The position numbers and the translations under genes were made by a program. DNA of 26,914 nt from contig NW_003141310.1 of NCBI RefSeq assembly GCF_000003605.2, positions 20,687 to 47,600 on the forward strand, read 5' to 3'. Origin of the DNA: Saccoglossus kowalevskii (taxonomy: Eukaryota > Hemichordata > Enteropneusta > Harrimaniidae). Below the pieces are notes generated by a model. It saw only the letters and a list, made by a program, of their open reading frames with translations. It was not told where the DNA came from and searched no databases. Shown here one piece after another: positions 22,101-26,914 of this stretch; positions within the stretch are counted from its first letter, which is position 1; each line of letters begins with the position of its first letter.

Positions 22101-25100
22101 GCCCCCAGCATAGGGGTTTTTTTTGCCAAAGGGAAATCACAAAATCATTCTTCTCCTTAGCAAAGTATCAGTAATCTGTTTTTTCAACTATCCACATGTT
22201 TTATAGTTTTCTGTGTCTTTCCTTAATTCCTCCATAGGCAGATGTAGACTTAACAAAAACCTGTCTTTATGACTTTCATCTTGAACATGGTGGTAAAATG
22301 GTGCCATTTGCTGGTTTTAGTATGCCAGTACAATACAAAGAGGGACTCTTAGCAGAACATCTACATACTAGGAACACCGTATCATTATTTGATGTCTCAC
22401 ATATGCAGCAAAGTAAGGTTTATGGTAAAGACAGAATCCAATTCATAGAAAGTCTGATTGTGGGTGAGTGTAGAAATAACATTTAATATAAATGAATTAC
22501 TGTGAATGTATTAATTATTTACTAGTATTTATTTGGCTCATTTTGTAACAACAAAAATACTCTGTACTAAATCCAAATAAGACAAGAAAACTGGTGATGG
22601 TTGTAGAACCATAACTGCCTCAGCTCAAAGATTTTATGTAATACAGGGGAATGTGAAGGGAAATGTATTGTAATGTTACCTCTGTGTAATTTACAATATA
22701 TCTGCATTAACCTTTACTGTGAAGGACAATATGGGAATTGACTTAAATGACTGGTAAAAGCAATGCTGGTCAAATTCTGCAAAATAGTAGTTAGAATTTC
22801 CAGATACGCAATCAACACATTGTGAGATATCAAAATATGGATGATAAACAGCAAGTGATATTTCCAGAGATGTAGTTGGAATTGAAGCAAAGGAGTGACC
22901 TATTAATCCATGAAACATACTCACACATATCCGTACATATCATCCTGTCTTATTGTGTGTGGACAAAGCTGTCATGCACACAATCGAAAAAATATGTTAT
23001 TACTAGAAAATAATTATGAACAATAAAAACTGAGAATAAAAACTATGAACAATTAATAAGGAAAATATGTGATTTGCTATGCAGTTTCCAGAAAATTATT
23101 ACAAGTCCCAGAAGTGCATATGAGTCGTCAAAACGTACAGTTTGGTGACAGTTGGGAATGATACCAAGATTTAACAATTCCATGAGAACATCGCAATGTT
23201 CTGTTAACACATAAAACAGATGTGCATTGGTTAAATTTTGTATAGTTTCAATAGGCATACAAGCACCTGTATATATTTTGACAATAAACCCCTCATTCAC
23301 ATTGTGCAAATACAAACAAGACATTAAACCTTCTTGATAGTAATATGATAAGTGTTGAATAAACCCAAATGAGAAGTCTGGAGTCACGGCGAATACTTCT
23401 AGTGAGTCCACCCCTCTAAAAACGTCATTACTGTGCCAATGACATTGAACTTTGCTCTTCCATAAAGTAGCAGTTTCCATCTTCAAATAATCAAAATAAA
23501 CTTGATACCCTGGCGAAGCACGTCTATTGTTTCACAACGACTGTCCCAAGGGATTTTCGTCTTCTAAATTTCCCAAGATAAACGTCCCAGGGTTGTTTTG
23601 TCTACTAGAAGGACATGTTTATTGGCAACATTTCTTGTATTAATTTCCATTGCACAAAAAAAGAAGCAAATATTGTTACTGAAGCACAGAATTTGCATAA
23701 ATTTTTCTCCCCGGCCATTCACGCAAACTGCAAACGTAGTCTTTTACCTCATCCCTAGTGGTTGACACTTTGCAACCACCTTGATGGATGTATTGTGACG
23801 TATTTTGACCCCGGATTCTGACCTTGCGTTCTGGCTACATGTACTGCCCTTTCATACCAGTTCAATTTCCTTTCATTATTACATCCAAATGTCATGTATT
23901 TACACATCATGTTGAGTGGCGAGACTGAAGACGAAGGATTTAATTTGCATACTGATTTGTTGACCATCCAGCTTTATTATATCCTGTGTAATCTATAAAT
24001 AGTGTTCGTTACGCGAACGCGATCGAAGCACAAACAAACATTACGCTATGGAATTTTAAGCATGTCTCTGTGTTTTAATAACATAATATAATCATGGGAA
24101 GGAGTTCTAAAAATGAAAAAACCTAGTCGCCAAAAACACTGACACTGTTAAAAGACATCTAATTGGCAGTGACCTGAGTGGTTTGAAGACAAGCCTATTA
24201 ACAGTTACAACTAAAGTTTTGCGGCGCAAAAAAAATTGTCCTGAGTGATTATGAGGTGACACCGACAGTTCAGACAACGACGACGAGATGGAAATCTTGG
24301 ATACAGACGCTGGTTCATAGTAGAATTACAGTCTGTAAATAAAATTGGCAGTGATATATTGATGTGTCGTTATTGTAAAAAGAAGAAAGTCATTTTGGCA
24401 GAAAACACAAACACCCGTCATGGCTGGGGAAGTCATCTGTACTATAAGTATACAAATTCAAAATGCAAGTCCGTGACTGACATTTTTCCCGATGTCGAAA
24501 AAAAGTGGACATGTGGACGATGTAAACCGTAAGTTGGTGATCGCAGCTTGTGGCATTGCAAAAGGTCATGGTCAACGCTACATTCCGTTTTTCATGGGGA
24601 GGAAAAAAACAGTGCTGACTTGGAGCTAATTGATTATAACAAAGGCAGAAAGAAATGCAAACATATCTGTACTTTAAGGCATGTATATCTCGTAAGTAAA
24701 TATATGCTGTCATGAAGGCCCGCCCTATGTTTAGAGAACCGATTGTACTGTTGATGCTGTTCAACATAACAAAGGGACATGAATAAATTAATTGCACGGT
24801 ATGTCATCTTGTTCAGCACCCACTTTGTCACTTTTTAAGAAACAAACAACCATTTGTTCACGATATACCGGTAACAGTCCACGCAGATTAGATACTTGTA
24901 TATTTACAAAGTATGATCGAAATGGCAGACATTTGGTCATTAATTACCTGTTTATAAGTGGCCAAATTCGAAGAAACGTTTTATTGAGTTTTTTTTTGGT
25001 GTTTTTGAACACTGAGACACATCAAAACCAGCCTATACCAACTCATAAACATCTAGTTCCTTCCATGTAAGAATTAATATTGGGAATTATGTTCATCTTC

Positions 25101-26309
25101 TAGTTTGAATAGGGAAAAAACTTTGCGTACCAACATGCTGACATTGCTAAACAAATCTTGTCAAAATAGTGCTGTTCATGTTAACGTGGTCGAACGAAAA
25201 ACCTGTGATATTTCTGATTCTTGGGGGTTCATAACAATTCAAGTCAAATATGTAACAACTAATGACTTTACTTAATGAAAAGTATAAAACAATGCTTCAA
25301 TTTTTGTATATAAAGGATTGTTTTTTGCACTGAATAGCGTACATTGTCATGCATTTACGATCGAAAAAGCATCCATAAAAATCGTCCAATTTAACATTAA
25401 TAAAATGCGGTGTGACAAATAACAAATCAGCCCACCAATTTTTAATGATATGTTTCGATCATAAAATGTCAAAATCGAAGACAAATATTTGTTTCAAGTT
25501 CATTTCAATCACCCCTAAATCAAACAAGAAACATTTCTGGGTAAAGGTATGAAAATTTGTTGCGAAAATGTGTCGCTGCTGGTAAAATAGATGAATTAAA
25601 GAACGACTTGCCGGCTAAAATATGACCTTATACAGATATCTTGATTAAAAAATTATGTGAAAAAGCACGAATTCTGGAATAAACAACTAAGTTGTAAAAA
25701 ACACATAGCAATGACAATGTCAAAAATAGTGGCCGGCTGCGTACTGATCACGTGACAATGCTTTGCCCATACCCGCAACATGCCTTTGCCAGGGAAGGAG
25801 ACAAATTCACACCTAATACAATGACCGTTTCCAGACTGGGGATAGAGGGATTGTGGTTGCAAGTACGACTTCCTGCTAACTCTGGAACATTAAATTTATC
25901 ACTGTTTTCAATTTAGTCATTTATACTTACAGGTGATGTAGCAGGGCTACCTGATAACACTGGTACATTATCACTGTTTTCAATTTAGTCATTTATACTT
26001 ACAGGTGATGTAGCAGGGCTACCTGATAACACTGGTACATTATCACTGTTTTCAATTGAGTCATTTATACTTACAGGTGATGTAGCAGGGCTCCCTGATA
26101 ACACTGGTACATTATCACTGTTTTCAATTGAGTCATTTATACTTACAGGTGATGTAGCAGGGCTCCCTGATAACACTGGTACATTATCACTGTTTACAAA
26201 TCACAAAGGTGGAATACAAGATGATTTAATAGTTAGTAAAACAACAGAAGATTATCTTTATATTGTATCTAATGCTGGCTGTATAGACAAAGACATTGCA
26301 AATATGAAG
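19049..26309 (+). CDS. AMT: aminomethyltransferase, mitochondrial (glycine cleavage T-protein), first three exons, 3' part beyond the window
   Basis: Joining 19049-19156, 22238-22463 and 26149-26309 gives 495 bases, 165 residues, in frame. T-protein takes the aminomethyl group from the lipoyl arm of H-protein and transfers the one-carbon unit to tetrahydrofolate, releasing ammonia, in the mitochondrial matrix. Residues 1-36 look like a mitochondrial presequence (Arg, Ser and Leu rich, no acid residue before the last). Family motifs follow: [44 protein letters not shown] with Asp136/137 (one matching the catalytic Asp of GcvT) and LYIVSNAGC. An in-frame ATG at 19016 would add 11 residues, but it has a poor context (T at -3) and would disturb the presequence, so 19049 is preferred. 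Introns of 3.1 and 3.7 kb are full of repeats. The remaining roughly 60% of the protein lies to the right. Confidence 0.95.
20128..20910 (-). repeat. ATGGCC-type repeat array, copy 1 in AMT intron 1
   Basis: Hairpin words of the form AAAATGGCC-n-GGCCATTTT recur at about 20320, 20470, 20621 and 20761, alternating with 'ttcaaacttggtacat' and 'catgctttgactgatt'. Reverse-complemented, these match 'aaatttgaac' and 'gacaaagcatgc' and the 'ctgccagtcggc' core of the array at 5050-5895, so the family is the same and the orientation opposite. The left edge has a perfect 10-bp hairpin AGTCCAAAAT (20155-20164) / ATTTTGGACT (20171-20180) with a 6-base loop. Confidence 0.75.
21524..22110 (-). repeat. ATGGCC-type repeat array, copy 2 in AMT intron 1
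   Basis: Begins with a gtccgtgcgtgtgtgcgtgc tract (about 21550-21575) that corresponds to the (GGAC)n tail of the 5050-5895 array in reverse complement. It continues with the same words as copy 1: 'tatacatatgcacatcaatt', 'tgtttcac', then the hairpins at about 21680 and 21940. It has a deletion around 21795 relative to copy 1. Confidence 0.75.
22238..22463 (+). CDS. AMT: AMT exon 2
   Basis: Acceptor tccatag|GCAGATG and donor TTGTGG|gtgagt. Encodes residues 37-111 and the first base of Gly112, with the strongly conserved folate-domain start ([34 protein letters not shown]). Confidence 0.95.
23043..23516 (-). pseudogene. unrecognised minus-strand ORF in AMT intron 2, possibly a nested gene remnant
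   Basis: The frame is open from just after a TGA near 23517 to TAG at 23043, about 157 codons. The first ATG is at about 23480 ([11 protein letters not shown]...), preceded in frame by [12 protein letters not shown], which looks like coding continuation. The composition is protein-like: mixed, with spaced Cys, His and Trp, hydrophobic blocks ([32 protein letters not shown]) and no low complexity. The upstream minus-strand sequence shows plausible coding words in other frames (for example [13 protein letters not shown] and [10 protein letters not shown]) broken by stops, which suggests a decayed gene or retrocopy. No family was recognised. It could instead be a chance ORF or a part of an unrecorded transposon. 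Confidence 0.4.
24094..24640 (+). pseudogene. decayed transposase-like fragment (possible Mutator-like family)
   Basis: After a start-like MGRSSKNEK at 24094, several stop-interrupted frames precede a segment at about 24345-24530 encoding [20 protein letters not shown], then a further Cys pair (a zinc-finger-like layout). After a frameshift, [18 protein letters not shown] follows at about 24520-24580. This order (Cys-x2-Cys finger, then 'VN..LV.A....G.G' block) is what I recall from Mutator-like transposase proteins of invertebrates. Multiple stops and a frameshift show it is inactive. The family name is a tentative inference. Confidence 0.45.
25872..26195 (+). repeat. 72-bp tandem repeat of the AMT exon 3 splice acceptor and exon start
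   Basis: The unit is 25 bases of intron end (tcaatt[t/g]agtcatttat plus acttacag) and 47 bases of exon 3 (GTGATGTAGCAGGGCT, then cCCTGATAAC and so on to CTGTTT). Exon-start positions are 25933, 26005, 26077 and 26149, exactly 72 apart. A fifth, diverged copy of the exon part with a 6-base insertion lies at about 25872-25907. Copies 1-2 share CTA and copies 3-4 share CTC in one Leu codon. The linkers before copies 1 and 2 read TTTAG, those before copies 3 and 4 read TTGAG. Confidence 0.95.
26149..26309 (+). CDS. AMT: AMT exon 3
   Basis: Acceptor acttacag|GTGATG and donor ATGAAG|gtaatt. Encodes the rest of Gly112 to Lys165 ([40 protein letters not shown]). Its first 47 bases are repeated upstream in the 72-bp array. 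The version chosen here is the only one that continues directly into the conserved FTNHKGG stretch. Confidence 0.93.
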
Positions 26310-26403
26310 GTAATTAGGAATTGAATAATCCATTGTGATTCTGATTACACTGTCACTGTGGTTGCTTACAACGAGATTTTGTTTTTCTTTCATAATGAAA
26401 TGT

Positions 26404-26914
26404 CAATGGTGAGGTAAAAGGGTTACCATATCTGTTGTTATCATCATCGTTGCATCGCTGGCATGGAAATATATGGTAATATCATCGGCCCCATGTATTT
26501 TTACCTTGCTCGTACCATCAAAGATGGAAGGGAAAGGTATATTAAGGGAAACATTTTGTCCGGCGTTAACGTTGTTGTTGTTGTCGTCGTCGTCGTCGTT
26601 AATAATTATTATTGTGTGCATAATAACTTTACTAATTCTATTCCAAACTTCATCAAACTTGGTCACCTTATTCATCAGTATAAAGTTATAATTATATTAT
26701 ATTATTAAAATAATGAACAATGGTGAGGTAAAAGGGTTACCATATCTGTTGTTATCATCATCGTTGCATTGCTGGCATGGAAATATATGGTAATATCATC
26801 AGCCCCATGTATTTTATTAAAATAATGAACAATGGTGAGGTAGAAGGGTTACCATATCTGTTGTTATCATCATCGTTGCATTGCTGGCATGGAAATATAT
26901 GGTAATATCATCAA
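26404..26914 (+). repeat. three copies of a ~112-bp repeat in AMT intron 3
   Basis: The word 'caatggtgaggtaaaagg' starts at 26404, 26718 and 26830 (the third copy has one substitution, 'tagaagg'). Copies 2 and 3 are tandem with period 112; copy 1 is separated by unrelated sequence. Each copy has an internal inverted pair TTACCATAT/ATATGGTAA. The third copy is cut by the window edge. Confidence 0.85.
26571..26600 (+). repeat. (GTT)n(GTC)n trinucleotide microsatellite
   Basis: A run of gtt units followed by gtc units between repeat copies 1 and 2. It generates poly-Val or poly-Asp/Asn ORFs that are not genes. Confidence 0.9.

Larger units (their letters stand above)
19157..22237 (+). other. 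AMT: AMT intron 1 (3081 bases)
   Basis: A phase 0 GT-AG intron. It contains two copies of the ATGGCC array (20128-20910 and 21524-22110); the rest is AT-rich with no gene. ORFs such as 20341-20577 come from the repeats. Confidence 0.9.
22464..26148 (+). other. AMT: AMT intron 2 (3685 bases)
   Basis: A phase 1 GT-AG intron. It contains an unrecognised minus-strand ORF (about 23043-23516), a decayed transposase-like fragment (24094-24640) and the 72-bp exon-boundary array at its end. The stretches 22464-23040 and 24640-25870 show nothing identifiable. Confidence 0.88.
26310..26914 (+). other. AMT: start of AMT intron 3 (runs off the window)
   Basis: Begins gtaatt at 26310. Filled mostly by the 112-bp repeats and a (GTT)n(GTC)n tract; no exon is recognisable before the window ends. 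Confidence 0.75.

Noticed and set aside
24390..24831. Minus-strand ORFs of 135 and 65 codons
   Set aside because: They are antisense to the transposase-like remnant, whose + reading has conserved-looking words.
25985..26176. Minus-strand ORF of repeated 24-residue units
   Set aside because: It is the antisense reading of the 72-bp array; the period of 24 codons keeps any frame open.
25872..26195. CRISPR-like appearance of regularly spaced repeats
   Set aside because: Units are contiguous with no unique spacers, and the locus is a eukaryotic intron-exon border.
26463..26708. ORFs with runs of Val, Asp or Asn
   Set aside because: Produced by the (GTT)n(GTC)n microsatellite and intronic repeats.

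Overview
The window is AT-rich (roughly one third G+C), intron-containing animal DNA. It carries two protein-coding genes on the + strand in a background of decayed transposons. Both genes have GT-AG introns and animal-type sequences. The repeats (foldback elements with TA or TTAA ends, non-LTR retrotransposons, and 'ATGGCC...GGCCAT' arrays with a (GGAC)n tail) resemble those of marine invertebrates such as molluscs, brachiopods, annelids or other lophotrochozoans. That placement is inference from pattern memory, not a search.

Layout. 1-4800: two minus-strand APE-type non-LTR retrotransposon fragments, one a 5'-truncated copy with its reverse transcriptase (about 637-2900), the other with the RT core deleted (about 3243-4800). 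5050-5895: a degenerate ~140-bp tandem array ending in (GGAC)n. 6400-7140: two foldback elements. 7140-10760: largely uninformative, with short dispersed-repeat traces. 10765-12324: an element with 20-bp terminal inverted repeats flanked by TTAA, interrupted by a 773-base assembly gap. 13998-16886: a complete four-exon monocarboxylate-transporter-like (SLC16 family) gene encoding 592 residues. 16887-18900: intergenic. 18916-26309 and beyond: the first three coding exons of AMT, the mitochondrial T-protein of the glycine cleavage system. The gene runs off the right edge.

AMT introns are packed with repeats. Intron 1 holds two copies of the ATGGCC array, in opposite orientation to the copy at 5050-5895. 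Intron 2 holds an unrecognised minus-strand ORF and a decayed transposase-like fragment. Intron 3 holds 112-bp repeats. The most interesting structure is at the intron 2/exon 3 boundary, where a 72-bp unit containing the 3' splice site and the first 47 bases of exon 3 is tandemly repeated four times, with a fifth degenerate copy upstream. Two of the decoy acceptors read in frame into the true exon and could add 24 or 48 residues to the enzyme.

The two genes share strand and neighbourhood, but nothing in the sequence shows that they work together. One is a membrane transporter of unknown substrate, the other a mitochondrial folate enzyme.
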